Shown here one piece after another: positions 44,798 through 54,182 of a stretch of 64,000 nt of DNA; the first letter of the stretch is position 1; each line of letters starts with the position of its first letter. Source of the stretch: Izhakiella capsodis (GTDB lineage Bacteria > Pseudomonadota > Gammaproteobacteria > Enterobacterales > Enterobacteriaceae). The notes under the pieces were generated by a model. That model searched no databases and was not told where the DNA came from. It saw only the letters and a list, made by a program, of their open reading frames with translations. A program made the position numbers and the translations under genes. The DNA lies in assembly GCF_900115045.1 (NCBI RefSeq), contig NZ_FOVC01000001.1, positions 434,001-498,000 on the forward strand, given 5' to 3'.

Positions 44798-46726
44798 ATG
44801 CCCGTAATTACCCTTCCCGACGGCAGCAAGCGCGAGTTTGACCACACTGTTAGCGTCATGGAGATCGCGCAGGATATTGGCCCTGGCTTAGCTAAAGCCT
44901 GTATTGCTGGTCGTGTAAATGGCGAACTGGTAGACGTGGTTGATCCCATCAATGAAGATGCTGCCGTTTCAATCATTACCGTTAAAGATGATGTCGGACT
45001 TGAAATTATTCGCCACTCCTGCGCGCACCTGCTGGGGCACGCTATCAAACAACTATGGCCAGACACGAAAATGGCGATTGGTCCGGTTATCGACAATGGC
45101 TTCTATTATGACGTCGATTTAGATCACACCCTGACGCAGGAAGATCTCGAACTGCTGGAAAAGCGCATGCATTTGCTGGCGGAAAAAAACTATGACGTGG
45201 TGAAGAAAAAAGTAAACTGGCAGGAAGCGCGTGACGCTTTTGTTGCGCGTGGCGAAGCATACAAAATTGCCATTCTCGATGAAAATATCGCCCGTGACGA
45301 TCGCCCTGGGCTTTATCATCACGAAGAATATGTCGATATGTGCCGCGGCCCACACGTGCCGAACATGCGTTTTTGCCACCATTTCAAGTTACAAAAAATC
45401 GCAGGCGCTTACTGGCGCGGTGATAGCAATAATAAAATGCTGCAACGCATTTACGGCACCGCTTGGGCGGATAAAAAACAGCTGACGGCCTATTTGCTAC
45501 GGCTGGAAGAAGCCGCTAAGCGCGATCATCGTAAAATTGGTAAGCAGCTCGACCTGTACCATATGCAGGAAGAAGCACCGGGCATGGTGTTCTGGCACAA
45601 TGACGGCTGGACGATTTTTCGCGAGCTGGAAGTGTTCGTTCGCAGCAAGTTGAAAGAATACCAGTATCAGGAAGTAAAGGGCCCATTTATGATGGACCGC
45701 GTGCTGTGGGAAAAAACCGGACACTGGGATAACTATAAAGAAGCGATGTTCACCACCTCGTCTGAGAATCGTGAATACTGCATTAAGCCGATGAACTGCC
45801 CGGGTCATGTGCAGATTTTCAATCAGGGCCTGAAATCATACCGCGATCTACCACTGCGGATGGCCGAGTTTGGTAGTTGTCATCGCAACGAGCCCTCCGG
45901 CGCGCTACATGGCTTGATGCGCGTGCGTGGTTTCACCCAGGATGATGCGCATATATTTTGTACCGAAAATCAGGTGCGTGAAGAGGTTAATAGCTGTATC
46001 CGCATGGTTTACGACATGTACAGCACCTTCGGCTTTGAGAAGATCGTGGTTAAACTTTCTACGCGCCCGGAGAAACGTATCGGCAGCGACGATATGTGGG
46101 ATCGCGCGGAAGAGGACCTTGCAGCCGCTCTGAACGAAAATAACATTCCCTTTGAGTTTCAGCCGGGTGAAGGTGCCTTTTACGGACCTAAGATTGAGTT
46201 CACCTTGTACGACTGCCTTGATCGTGCCTGGCAGTGTGGAACGGTGCAGCTGGATTTCTCCCTGCCGAAGCGTCTTGACGCTACCTACGTGGGGGAAAAT
46301 AATGATCGACAAACGCCGGTAATGATCCACCGTGCCATTCTTGGTTCAATGGAACGCTTTATTGGTATTTTGACCGAAGAATTTGCCGGTTTCTTCCCAA
46401 CCTGGCTCTCTCCGGTACAGGTAGTGGTGATGAATATCACCGATAGCCAGTCTGATTATGTGTCCGAACTGACGCAAAAATTGCAGAATGTTGGCATTCG
46501 AGTAAAAGCAGACTTGAGAAACGAGAAGATAGGCTTTAAAATCCGCGAGCACACTTTACGTCGCGTACCTTACATGCTGGTTTGCGGTGACAAAGAGGTA
46601 GAAGCCGGCGCTGTCGCCGTGCGTACCCGCCGAGGTAAAGACCTTGGAACCATGGACGTAAACGATGTAATCGAGAAGCTGCAACAAGAGATTCGCAGCC
46701 GCAATCTTCATCAATTGGAGGAATAA
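44798..46726 (+). CDS. thrS: Threonine-tRNA ligase
   Basis: The 642 residues equal E. coli ThrRS. Domain order: TGS (1-61), editing domain with HSCAHLLGHAIKQLW, class II catalytic core (MNCPGHVQIF, FGSCHRNEPSGALHGLMR, MIHRAILGSMERFIGIL supplying the zinc Cys and His ligands), then the anticodon-binding domain (about 535-642). It charges tRNA-Thr and represses its own translation through the leader hairpin. infC begins three bases after its stop. Confidence 0.98.
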   Translation: MPVITLPDGSKREFDHTVSVMEIAQDIGPGLAKACIAGRVNGELVDVVDPINEDAAVSIITVKDDVGLEIIRHSCAHLLGHAIKQLWPDTKMAIGPVIDNGFYYDVDLDHTLTQEDLELLEKRMHLLAEKNYDVVKKKVNWQEARDAFVARGEAYKIAILDENIARDDRPGLYHHEEYVDMCRGPHVPNMRFCHHFKLQKIAGAYWRGDSNNKMLQRIYGTAWADKKQLTAYLLRLEEAAKRDHRKIGKQLDLYHMQEEAPGMVFWHNDGWTIFRELEVFVRSKLKEYQYQEVKGPFMMDRVLWEKTGHWDNYKEAMFTTSSENREYCIKPMNCPGHVQIFNQGLKSYRDLPLRMAEFGSCHRNEPSGALHGLMRVRGFTQDDAHIFCTENQVREEVNSCIRMVYDMYSTFGFEKIVVKLSTRPEKRIGSDDMWDRAEEDLAAALNENNIPFEFQPGEGAFYGPKIEFTLYDCLDRAWQCGTVQLDFSLPKRLDATYVGENNDRQTPVMIHRAILGSMERFIGILTEEFAGFFPTWLSPVQVVVMNITDSQSDYVSELTQKLQNVGIRVKADLRNEKIGFKIREHTLRRVPYMLVCGDKEVEAGAVAVRTRRGKDLGTMDVNDVIEKLQQEIRSRNLHQLEE

Positions 46727-46729
46727 GGT

Positions 46730-47272
46730 ATTAAAGGCGGAAAACGAGTTCAACCGACGCGTCCAAATAAAATTAACGGAGAAATCCGTGCAACTGAGGT
46801 CCGTCTGACAGGCGTTGATGGCGAGCAATTAGGCGTTGTCACTCTGCGTGAAGCCATCGAAAAGGCGGAAGAAGCAGGTGTAGATTTAGTTGAGATCAGC
46901 CCTAACGCCGAACCGCCGGTTTGCCGCATTATGGATTACGGCAAATTCCTCTACGAAAAAAGCAAATCTTCTAAGGAACAGAAGAAAAAGCAAAAAGTTA
47001 TTCAGGTTAAGGAAATTAAATTCCGTCCTGGTACTGACGAAGGCGACTATCAGGTCAAACTACGCAACCTGATTCGTTTTCTGGAAGATGGCGATAAAGC
47101 CAAAATCACGCTGCGTTTCCGTGGTCGTGAGATGGCGCATCAGCAAATCGGCGTTGAGGTGCTTAACCGCGTCAAAGACGATTTGAGTGAACTGGCAGTC
47201 GTTGAGTCCTTCCCTTCGAAGATCGAAGGCCGCCAGATGATCATGGTGCTCGCTCCCAAGAAGAAACAGTAG
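46730..47272 (+). CDS. infC: Translation initiation factor IF-3 (AUU start)
   Basis: An ATT at 46730, three bases after the thrS stop and behind GGAGGAATAAGGT, opens a 180-residue frame beginning (I)KGGKRVQPTRPNKINGEI, exactly the E. coli IF3 length. No ATG or GTG occurs until codon 68, so the rare AUU start is conserved. IF3 rejects non-canonical start codons and so limits its own synthesis. The N-domain ends near residue 80 at EKSKSSKEQKKKQ, and the C-domain contains FRGREMAHQQIG. It precedes rpmI and rplT. Confidence 0.97.
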   Translation: MKGGKRVQPTRPNKINGEIRATEVRLTGVDGEQLGVVTLREAIEKAEEAGVDLVEISPNAEPPVCRIMDYGKFLYEKSKSSKEQKKKQKVIQVKEIKFRPGTDEGDYQVKLRNLIRFLEDGDKAKITLRFRGREMAHQQIGVEVLNRVKDDLSELAVVESFPSKIEGRQMIMVLAPKKKQ

Positions 47273-47289
47273 GCCATCAAGTAATAATG

Positions 47290-47313
47290 CCGCGCAGCAT
47301 TCGTGCTGTGCGG
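47290..47313 (+). promoter_or_regulatory. Hairpin with UUCG loop in the rpmI leader (possible L20 operator part)
   Basis: CCGCGCAGCA pairs with TGCTGTGCGG (one G-U) around a TTCG tetraloop between infC and rpmI. In E. coli this leader region folds into the structures bound by ribosomal protein L20 to repress rpmI-rplT. Role by position. Confidence 0.5.
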
Positions 47314-47346
47314 ATGTTTATTCGCCTGTCTGATTCGTTTTATTAA

Positions 47347-47568
<222 letters not shown>

Positions 47569-47661
47569 GTTAACTTTTTTCTACTCTTCACTTGTGCCAT
47601 GCGGTTTAGCCGCAACCAACACAAGTTGAGTAATAACAGAATTTGAAACAGGAGAGTCCAG

Positions 47662-48018
47662 ATGGCTCGCGTAAAACGTGGTGTAATTGCTCGCGCACGT
47701 CACAAAAAGATCTTAAAACAGGCTAAAGGTTACTACGGAGCGCGCTCGCGTGTTTATCGTGTTGCCTTCCAGGCCGTCATTAAAGCTGGTCAGTACGCTT
47801 ATCGCGACCGCCGCCAGAAAAAACGCCAGTTCCGTCAGCTGTGGATCACGCGTATCAACGCAGCAGCTCGTCAGAACGGCTTGTCTTACAGCCGGTTCAT
47901 CAATGGCTTGAAAAAAGCCTCTATTGAAATCGACCGTAAGATTCTGGCTGATATCGCCGTATTCGACAAAGCGGCATTTACTGCCTTGGTCGAAAAAGCA
48001 AAATCAGCACTGGCGTAA
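47662..48018 (+). CDS. rplT: Ribosomal protein L20
   Basis: The 118-residue basic protein (MARVKRGVIARARHKKILKQ) equals the E. coli length (117-118). It binds 23S rRNA early in 50S assembly and represses translation of rpmI and itself. A hairpin (ACTTGTG at 47590-47596 with CACAAGT at 47620-47626) lies in the spacer after rpmI. A good terminator follows the gene. Confidence 0.98.
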   Translation: MARVKRGVIARARHKKILKQAKGYYGARSRVYRVAFQAVIKAGQYAYRDRRQKKRQFRQLWITRINAAARQNGLSYSRFINGLKKASIEIDRKILADIAVFDKAAFTALVEKAKSALA

Positions 48019-48028
48019 GCCGGACGAG

Positions 48029-48056
48029 GAGGGAGCATTGCTCCCTCTTTTGTTTT
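48029..48056 (+). terminator. Terminator after rplT
   Basis: GAGGGAGC pairs with GCTCCCTC around ATT and is followed by TTTTGTTTT, 10 bp after the rplT stop. Confidence 0.9.
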
Positions 48057-48228
48057 GTAAAGCGAAACGTTAGAAGATTCCCTGGCGTTGGCTTTCTGCA
48101 ATCACTTTGAACTGTTCGAGCATTGAATTTACGCATTAAGTTAAAATCAGGCTAACCTGAGCAAAAAATTGACTTTTTAACGCCCGCGATTTTCAATAGC
48201 ACTGATACACAACTTAGGTAACGTAAGT

Positions 48229-48273
48229 ATGAATGCAGCTATTTTCCGCTTCTTTTTTTACTTTAGCACCTGA
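48229..48273 (+). CDS. pheM: PheST operon leader peptide
   Basis: The 14 codons read [14 protein letters not shown], with five phenylalanines. This is the sequence I recall for E. coli PheM. When phenylalanyl-tRNA is scarce the ribosome stalls on the Phe codons and prevents formation of the attenuator 46 bp downstream. Too short for ordinary gene finders. Confidence 0.95.
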
Positions 48274-48318
48274 CATCCGGGGGCTTTTGCGCAAAGAAAA
48301 GAAACGAAAAATCGCGTG

Positions 48319-48344
48319 AAAAGCCTCCCTTGTGGAGGCTTTTT
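48319..48344 (+). terminator. pheST attenuator
   Basis: AAAAGCCTCC pairs with GGAGGCTTTT around CTTGT, with T5 at the end, between pheM and pheS. The upstream CCGGGGGCTTTTGC can compete for the same bases as antiterminator. Together with the Phe-rich leader it forms a classical attenuation device. Confidence 0.9.
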
Positions 48345-48414
48345 CATGTCCGGGACGTGAAGCTTTTACTTTTAATGATAAAACCAGCCGGTGCGGCTGA
48401 AAGAAGGGGAAATA

Positions 48415-49398
48415 ATGTCACATCTTGCAGAACTGGTGGCCAGCGCCAAAGCGGCTGTCTCAGCTGCTCCGGATGTCAACGCGCTGGATAGCGTCCGCGT
48501 AGAATATCTGGGTAAAAAAGGGCATCTGACACTTCAGATGACGTCATTGCGTGCGCTGCCAGCTGAAGAGCGCCCGGCAGCGGGTGCCGTGATCAATGAG
48601 GCGAAAGTGCAGGTACAGGACGCGCTTAATGCGCGTAAAAACGCGCTGGAATCAGCCGCTCTCAACGCTCGTCTTGCAGCGGAAACGATTGACGTCTCAT
48701 TACCCGGCCGGCGTATTGAAAATGGTGGCCTGCATCCGGTGACCCGTACAATAGATCGTATTGAAACCTTTTTTGGTGAGCTGGGTTTTAGCGTAGCAAC
48801 GGGGCCTGAAATTGAGGACGATTACCACAACTTTGACGCGCTCAATATTCCGGCGCATCATCCGGCACGCGCTGATCATGATACTTTCTGGTTTGATGCC
48901 ACTCGCCTGCTGCGAACGCAAACCTCCGGGGTACAAATTCGTACCATGAAAGATAAGCAACCTCCCATTCGTATCATCGCGCCTGGACGCGTATACCGTA
49001 ACGACTACGATCAGACTCACACACCAATGTTCCATCAGATGGAAGGGCTGATCGTCGATGAAAACATCAGTTTCACCAATCTGAAGGGAACGCTGCATGA
49101 TTTCCTGCGCAATTTCTTTGAAGAGGACCTTCAGGTGCGTTTTCGCCCCTCCTATTTCCCATTCACTGAGCCGAGTGCTGAAGTTGACGTTAGGGGGAAA
49201 AATGGGAAATGGCTGGAAGTCCTGGGCTGCGGCATGGTGCATCCGAACGTGTTACGCAACGTTGGCATTGATCCGGAAGTCTATTCCGGTTTCGCTTTTG
49301 GTATGGGGATGGAGCGCCTGACCATGCTGCGTTACGGCGTGAACGATTTACGTGCATTTTTCGAAAACGATCTTCGGTTTCTTAAACAGTTTAAATAA
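48415..49398 (+). CDS. pheS: Phenylalanine-tRNA ligase alpha subunit
   Basis: From the ATG at 48415, behind AAGAAGGGGA, the protein is 327 residues, the E. coli length. The N-terminal coiled coil is followed by the class II core: HPVTRTIDRIETFFGELGF, PGRVYRNDYDQTHTPMFHQ (motif 2) and GFAFGMGMERLTMLRYG (motif 3). It forms the alpha2-beta2 enzyme with PheT. Confidence 0.98.
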   Translation: MSHLAELVASAKAAVSAAPDVNALDSVRVEYLGKKGHLTLQMTSLRALPAEERPAAGAVINEAKVQVQDALNARKNALESAALNARLAAETIDVSLPGRRIENGGLHPVTRTIDRIETFFGELGFSVATGPEIEDDYHNFDALNIPAHHPARADHDTFWFDATRLLRTQTSGVQIRTMKDKQPPIRIIAPGRVYRNDYDQTHTPMFHQMEGLIVDENISFTNLKGTLHDFLRNFFEEDLQVRFRPSYFPFTEPSAEVDVRGKNGKWLEVLGCGMVHPNVLRNVGIDPEVYSGFAFGMGMERLTMLRYGVNDLRAFFENDLRFLKQFK

Positions 49399-49413
49399 GG
49401 GCAGGTTATACCA

Positions 49414-51801
49414 ATGAAATTCAGTGAACTCTGGTTACGTGAATGGGTTAACCCGGCCATTGATACTGCCGCTCTGGCGGAGCAAATCACCATGGCTGGT
49501 CTTGAGGTGGACGGCATTGAAACCGTTGCCGGCCCGTTCAATGGTGTTGTTGTGGGCGAGGTTGTAGAGTGCGCCCAGCATCCGAATGCTGACAAGCTCC
49601 GGGTGACAAAAGTCAATATCGGAGGCGAGCGCCTGCTGGATATTGTCTGCGGTGCGCCTAATTGCCGTCAGGGATTGAAAGTGGCTGTTGCCACTGTCGG
49701 CGCTGTGTTGCCTGGAGACTTTAAAATTAAAGCGGCAAAGCTGCGCGGGGAGCCTTCAGAAGGCATGCTTTGTTCGTGGTCAGAGCTAGGTATATCTGAC
49801 GACCATAGCGGTATTATCGAGCTGCCAGCAGATGCTGAGATTAGCCGCGATATTCGTGAATATTTGAAGTTTAATGATCATACCATTGAAATCAGCGTTA
49901 CGCCGAATCGCGCCGATTGCCTGAGCATTATTGGCATTGCGCGCGATGTTGCCGTGCTCAACAAGCTGCCCCTGACCTTGCCTGAAATGGCACCGGTGAG
50001 TGCGACCATCGCTGACACTTTTCCCGTTCGCGTTGATGTGCCGCAAGCCTGTCCGCGTTATCTGGGGCGCGTGGTTAGAGGGATTAACATCAATGCCAGC
50101 ACACCGCTTTGGATGAAAGAGAAGTTGCGTCGCTGTGGTATCCGCTCTATCGATCCTGTAGTTGATATCACCAACTTCGTTCTGCTTGAGCTTGGACAGC
50201 CGATGCATGCGTTTGATCTTGATCGCATCGACGGCGGTATTATCGTGCGTATGGCGCAGCAGGATGAGACGCTGACGCTGCTTGACGGCACTGAGGCAAA
50301 ACTCGACGCTGATACCCTTGTTATTGCCGATCATCACAAAGCGCTGGCGCTCGGAGGGATTTTCGGCGGCGAACATTCCGGGGTGAACAGCGAAACGCGC
50401 AATATTCTGTTTGAATGTGCTTACTTCAATCCGCTGGCAATCACCGGGCGCGCTCGTCGTCACGGTTTGCATACTGATGCATCTCATCGTAATGAACGCG
50501 GAGTTGACCCGGCTCTGCAGTTCAGGGCCATGGAGCGCGCAACAGCATTGTTGCTGGCAATATGCGGCGGTGAGGCCGGGCCCGTGATCGACGTTACCCG
50601 GCAGTCCGAACTGCCAAAACCGGCAACTATGGTCCTTCGCCGTGAGAAGCTTGATAAATTAATCGGTCATCATATCAGTGGGCGGGATGTATCTGATATT
50701 TTACGTCGCCTGGGTTGTGAAATCACGGAAGAACAGGATAGATGGACAGCGACGGCGCCAGGCTGGCGTTTCGATATGGCCATTGAAGAAGATCTGATCG
50801 AAGAAGTCGCACGCGTTTATGGCTATAACAACATTCCGAACGTGCCGGTACAGGCCAGCCTGGTGATGACTGAACATCGCGAGGCTTTATTGTCGCTGAA
50901 ACGCGTCAAAGCCATGCTGGTTGATAAAGGCTATCAGGAAGCGATTACTTACAGTTTTGTCGATCCCAAAGTACAGCGGCTGATCCACCCGGACGATGAA
51001 CAGCTGCTGCTGCCAAGCCCGATCTCCGTTGATATGTCAGCAATGCGTCTTTCATTATGGAGTGGCCTGCTTGGCGCGGTAGTTTATAACCAGAACCGTC
51101 AGCAAGGACGCGTTCGTCTGTTTGAAAGCGGATTGCGGTTTGTTCCGGATGCCCAGGCAAACCTTGGTATTCGTCAGGATGTTATGTTATCGGGTGTTAT
51201 CAGTGGAAATCGCTATGAAGAGCATTGGGATCTGGCGCGTCAGGCCGTTGACTTCTATGATTTAAAAGGCGATTTGGAAGCGGTATTAGAGTTAACCGGT
51301 AAACTGGATAAAGTGGCGTTTCTTGCAGAAGCTAATCCGGCATTACACCCCGGACAAAGTGCGGCGCTGTACCTTGACGGTGAACGTATTGGTTTTATTG
51401 GTGTAGTGCATCCGGAACTGGCGCGTAAGCTTGATTTGAATGGCCGTACGGTGGTCTTCGAAATTTTGTGGCAGGCACTTTCCCAGCGTACGTTACCTCA
51501 GGCCAGTGATATTTCACGCTTCCCATCGAACCGACGCGATATTGCTGTGGTGGTCGATGAAAACGTGGCAGCAGCAGACATCATCGCGGCGTGTAAGAAA
51601 GTTGGCGTAAATCAGATAGTTGGCGTAAACTTGTTTGACGTGTACCGAGGAAAGGGTGTAAATGAGGGTCAAAAGAGCCTTGCTATCAGCCTTATTTTAC
51701 AAGATACCGCCCGGACACTGGAAGAAGAGGAGATCGCCGCAACCGTCGCCAAATGTGTTGCGGTATTGAAAGAGCGATTCCAGGCAACCTTGAGGGATTG
51801 A
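49414..51801 (+). CDS. pheT: Phenylalanine-tRNA ligase beta subunit
   Basis: The 795 residues equal E. coli PheT. Domain order: tRNA-binding OB fold (about 40-150), B3/B4 editing domain (about 210-400; HAFDLDRIDGGIIVR), B5 (about 405-475), catalytic-like core and the C-terminal ferredoxin-like anticodon-binding domain (FPSNRRDIAVVVDENVAAAD). The editing domain hydrolyses Tyr-tRNA-Phe. It follows pheS by 15 bp and precedes ihfA by 4 bp. Confidence 0.98.
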   Translation: MKFSELWLREWVNPAIDTAALAEQITMAGLEVDGIETVAGPFNGVVVGEVVECAQHPNADKLRVTKVNIGGERLLDIVCGAPNCRQGLKVAVATVGAVLPGDFKIKAAKLRGEPSEGMLCSWSELGISDDHSGIIELPADAEISRDIREYLKFNDHTIEISVTPNRADCLSIIGIARDVAVLNKLPLTLPEMAPVSATIADTFPVRVDVPQACPRYLGRVVRGININASTPLWMKEKLRRCGIRSIDPVVDITNFVLLELGQPMHAFDLDRIDGGIIVRMAQQDETLTLLDGTEAKLDADTLVIADHHKALALGGIFGGEHSGVNSETRNILFECAYFNPLAITGRARRHGLHTDASHRNERGVDPALQFRAMERATALLLAICGGEAGPVIDVTRQSELPKPATMVLRREKLDKLIGHHISGRDVSDILRRLGCEITEEQDRWTATAPGWRFDMAIEEDLIEEVARVYGYNNIPNVPVQASLVMTEHREALLSLKRVKAMLVDKGYQEAITYSFVDPKVQRLIHPDDEQLLLPSPISVDMSAMRLSLWSGLLGAVVYNQNRQQGRVRLFESGLRFVPDAQANLGIRQDVMLSGVISGNRYEEHWDLARQAVDFYDLKGDLEAVLELTGKLDKVAFLAEANPALHPGQSAALYLDGERIGFIGVVHPELARKLDLNGRTVVFEILWQALSQRTLPQASDISRFPSNRRDIAVVVDENVAAADIIAACKKVGVNQIVGVNLFDVYRGKGVNEGQKSLAISLILQDTARTLEEEEIAATVAKCVAVLKERFQATLRD

Positions 51802-51805
51802 ACCT

Positions 51806-52105
51806 ATGGCGCTTACAAAAGCTGAAATGTCCGAATACCTGTTTGAAAAGCTTGGGCTTAGCAAACGGGATGCTAAAGAACTGGTAGAGTTGTTTTTCGA
51901 GGAGGTCCGCAGGGCTCTCGAAAATGGTGAACAGGTTAAACTCTCTGGCTTTGGTAACTTCGACCTTCGCGACAAAAATCAACGCCCGGGTCGTAACCCG
52001 AAAACCGGTGAAGATATCCCCATCACCGCGCGGCGGGTTGTGACCTTCCGTCCAGGGCAGAAGTTGAAAAGTCGCGTTGAGAACGCTTCACCGAAAGACG
52101 ATTAG
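51806..52105 (+). CDS. ihfA: Integration host factor subunit alpha
   Basis: The 99-residue DNA-bending protein starts MALTKAEMSEYLFEKLGLSK. The beta-arm with the intercalating proline is in RPGRNPKTGEDIPITARRVV. It pairs with IhfB and shapes promoters, replication and recombination sites. It lies directly after pheT, the normal pheMST-ihfA operon. Confidence 0.98.
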   Translation: MALTKAEMSEYLFEKLGLSKRDAKELVELFFEEVRRALENGEQVKLSGFGNFDLRDKNQRPGRNPKTGEDIPITARRVVTFRPGQKLKSRVENASPKDD

Positions 52106-52160
52106 TTTCAGTGACCGGGAACGGCGTTTGCCGTTCCCGGTAAAACGCGCCGCACGATCT

Positions 52161-52200
52161 CGCTGGAGCAACAGGATTGTTCCAGCGATTTTATTTTTTT
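52161..52200 (+). terminator. Terminator after ihfA
   Basis: CGCTGGAGCAACA pairs with TTGTTCCAGCG (small bulge), followed by a T-rich tract ATTTTATTTTTTT. A second GC hairpin (ACCGGGAACGGC/GCCGTTCCCGGT, 52114-52141) precedes it. Confidence 0.88.
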
Positions 52201-52610
52201 ATGTTTTGTCCTCTGGTTTTCCCATTCTCTCTTTATATAAGGTTATTTAGCTGGTGCCCTCAATGTTATCGTCACAATAAGATAATGACGTAATTATCTG
52301 ATCAGGCACATTAAAAATAAGCTCACATCGACGGTTATGGCCGTATGGCTTGGATAGCCTTCAGCTGTTATGTCAACCCAATGGAAAAGTGTCTGCGTTA
52401 CGTTGCAATGCGGTCGGCATGAGGGGGTTGGTATGATATACGCCTTGTGCATCATGAGAGCTATCATCATTGCCGCAGCAGAGACTCTATCTTCGGAATA
52501 TTCTGATGCGTAGTAATAAGCAATCAGGGGGAGATAATCACGTTGACCATGTATTTTTACTCGTGAGCAATTACAATTAACGCTCTCATTTTGCGGAACA
52601 AACTGCCGCA
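52201..52610. other. Intergenic region between ihfA and btuC
   Basis: About 410 bp without a recognised gene or site. I looked for a cobalamin riboswitch box and did not find a convincing one. Confidence 0.4.
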
Positions 52611-53592
52611 ATGTTGCCATTCACTCAATATAGTCAGCGCGCACAACAGCGCAGCTTGCGTCTGTGCATCCTGCTGCTGCTAATTTTGCTATTACTGACT
52701 GTTTGTAGCCTGTCGTCAGGGGAGGTATGGTTGTCACCGCTGCACTGGTTTACACCGGAAGGACGTTTGTTCGTCTGGCAACTTCGGCTGCCGCGCACGT
52801 TGGCGGTGATGTTGGTCGGCGCAGCGCTGCTGGCAGTCTGTGGGGCAGTGATGCAGGCACTGTTCGCCAATCCCCTCGCTGAACCCGGATTGCTCGGTGT
52901 TTCCGGCGGTTCCGGAGTGGGGATCATGCTATGTATCACCCTGGGTTGGCAGCTCTTGGCAGCTCAGTGTTGGTGCCATCTGCGGAGCCATTCTGGTTAC
53001 CCTCATCTTGCTGTATGTTGCACGGCAGATCCTTCCTGATAATCGTCTACTGTTGACTGGCGTTGCGATAGGTATCATCAGCAGTGCATTAATGACCTGG
53101 ACGGTATATTTCAGTACCCGCGTCGATCTGCGTCAGTTGATATACTGGATGAAGGGAGGGTTCAGCGGTACTGACTGGCAGGATCGCTGGTTAATGCTGG
53201 CGCTTTTCCCGGTTATTCTTTGGCTGAGTACTCAGGGTCAACAGCTAAACCTACTGGCCCTGGGGAGTATGAGCGCGCAGCAGCTTGGATTGCGTCTGGT
53301 ATTCTGGCGCGCTTTTTTGGTGTGCGTCACTGGCTGGCTGGTGGGATTTAGCGTGGCGCTGGCTGGTGCTATCGGCTTTATTGGCTTGGTCATCCCGCAT
53401 ATTTTGCGGCTATGTGGTATCAGCGATCACCGCGCATTGTTGCCTGCCTGTGCCTTGGGCGGTGGAGCAGTATTGCTGCTGGCTGATATTATTGCGCGTC
53501 AGGCGCTGGCAGCCGCCGAATTGCCGATCGGCGTAGTAACCGCTACCCTTGGTGCTCCGCTATTTATCTGGTTATTACTGCGTAACGCGTGA
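52611..53592 (+). pseudogene. btuC: Vitamin B12 ABC transporter permease, frameshifted
   Basis: Two overlapping frames encode the parts of BtuC. The first (52611 to about 52950) gives the N-terminal helices (WQLRLPRTLAVMLVGAALL; AEPGLLGVSGGSGVG). The second (to 53592) gives the rest (LVIPHILRLCGISDHRALLP; AAELPIGVVTATLGAPLFIW). The break is at a perfect tandem duplication of TTGGCAGCTC (52946-52965). Removing one copy restores the reading LGWQLSVGAICGAILVT and an uninterrupted protein of about 323 residues. BtuC forms the inner-membrane channel of BtuCDF. As written the gene cannot make a full channel, and btuD is broken too. Confidence 0.95.
52946..52965 (+). repeat. 10-bp tandem duplication that breaks btuC
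   Basis: TTGGCAGCTC occurs twice head to tail. Ten is not a multiple of three, so the extra copy shifts the frame. The origin is probably replication slippage and could revert by loss of one copy. Confidence 0.97.
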
Positions 53593-53630
53593 TAGCCTGC
53601 ATTGTCAACAGCCTGTAGAAAGGAGAGGGT

Positions 53631-54182
53631 ATGAGTCTGTATGAAACGCCGTTAACTACGCTTGAGGGTGACAAAACAACGCTTGGTCAGTGGCAGGGAG
53701 ACGTCCTACTGTTGGTTAATGTGGCTTCGAAATGCGGGCTGACACCCCAGTATGAGCAATTAGAAGCCTTGCAGAGAAAATACCATCAACAGGGTTTCAA
53801 TGTTATCGGCTTTCCATGCAATCAGTTTCTCGGACAGGAACCCGGCGATCCGCAGGACATTAAAACGTTCTGTAGTACCACGTATGGCGTTACTTTTCCG
53901 ATGAGTGGTAAAATCGATGTTAACGGAGCACAGCGTCATCCGCTTTATCAGCAGTTGGTTGCAGCACAACCGCAAGCTGTTGCGCCACCGGATAGCGATT
54001 TTTTGGCGCGAATGGTAAGCAAAGGGCGATCGCCGAAGCAGACCGGCGACATTTTATGGAATTTCGAAAAGTTTCTGATTGATCGGCAGGGTAATGTCGT
54101 CGCACGTTTTTCACCGGACATGCTGCCGGATGACACACACATACTCGTTCAGATTGAAAAAGCACTTGCTGACCGATGCTAA
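53631..54182 (+). CDS. btuE: Glutathione peroxidase-like protein BtuE
   Basis: The 183-residue thiol peroxidase matches E. coli BtuE. The peroxidatic Cys lies in NVASKCGLTPQYEQL in place of selenocysteine, and FPCNQFLGQEPG and WNFEKFLIDRQG are conserved. It reduces peroxides, mainly with thioredoxin, in the cytoplasm and is not needed for B12 transport. It remains intact although its operon partners btuC and btuD are broken. The btuD start overlaps its last codons. Confidence 0.96.
   Translation: MSLYETPLTTLEGDKTTLGQWQGDVLLLVNVASKCGLTPQYEQLEALQRKYHQQGFNVIGFPCNQFLGQEPGDPQDIKTFCSTTYGVTFPMSGKIDVNGAQRHPLYQQLVAAQPQAVAPPDSDFLARMVSKGRSPKQTGDILWNFEKFLIDRQGNVVARFSPDMLPDDTHILVQIEKALADRC

Noticed and set aside
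52421..52460. G-rich sequence before btuC considered as a cobalamin riboswitch
   Set aside because: No convincing B12 box or surrounding fold, and E. coli btuC has none.
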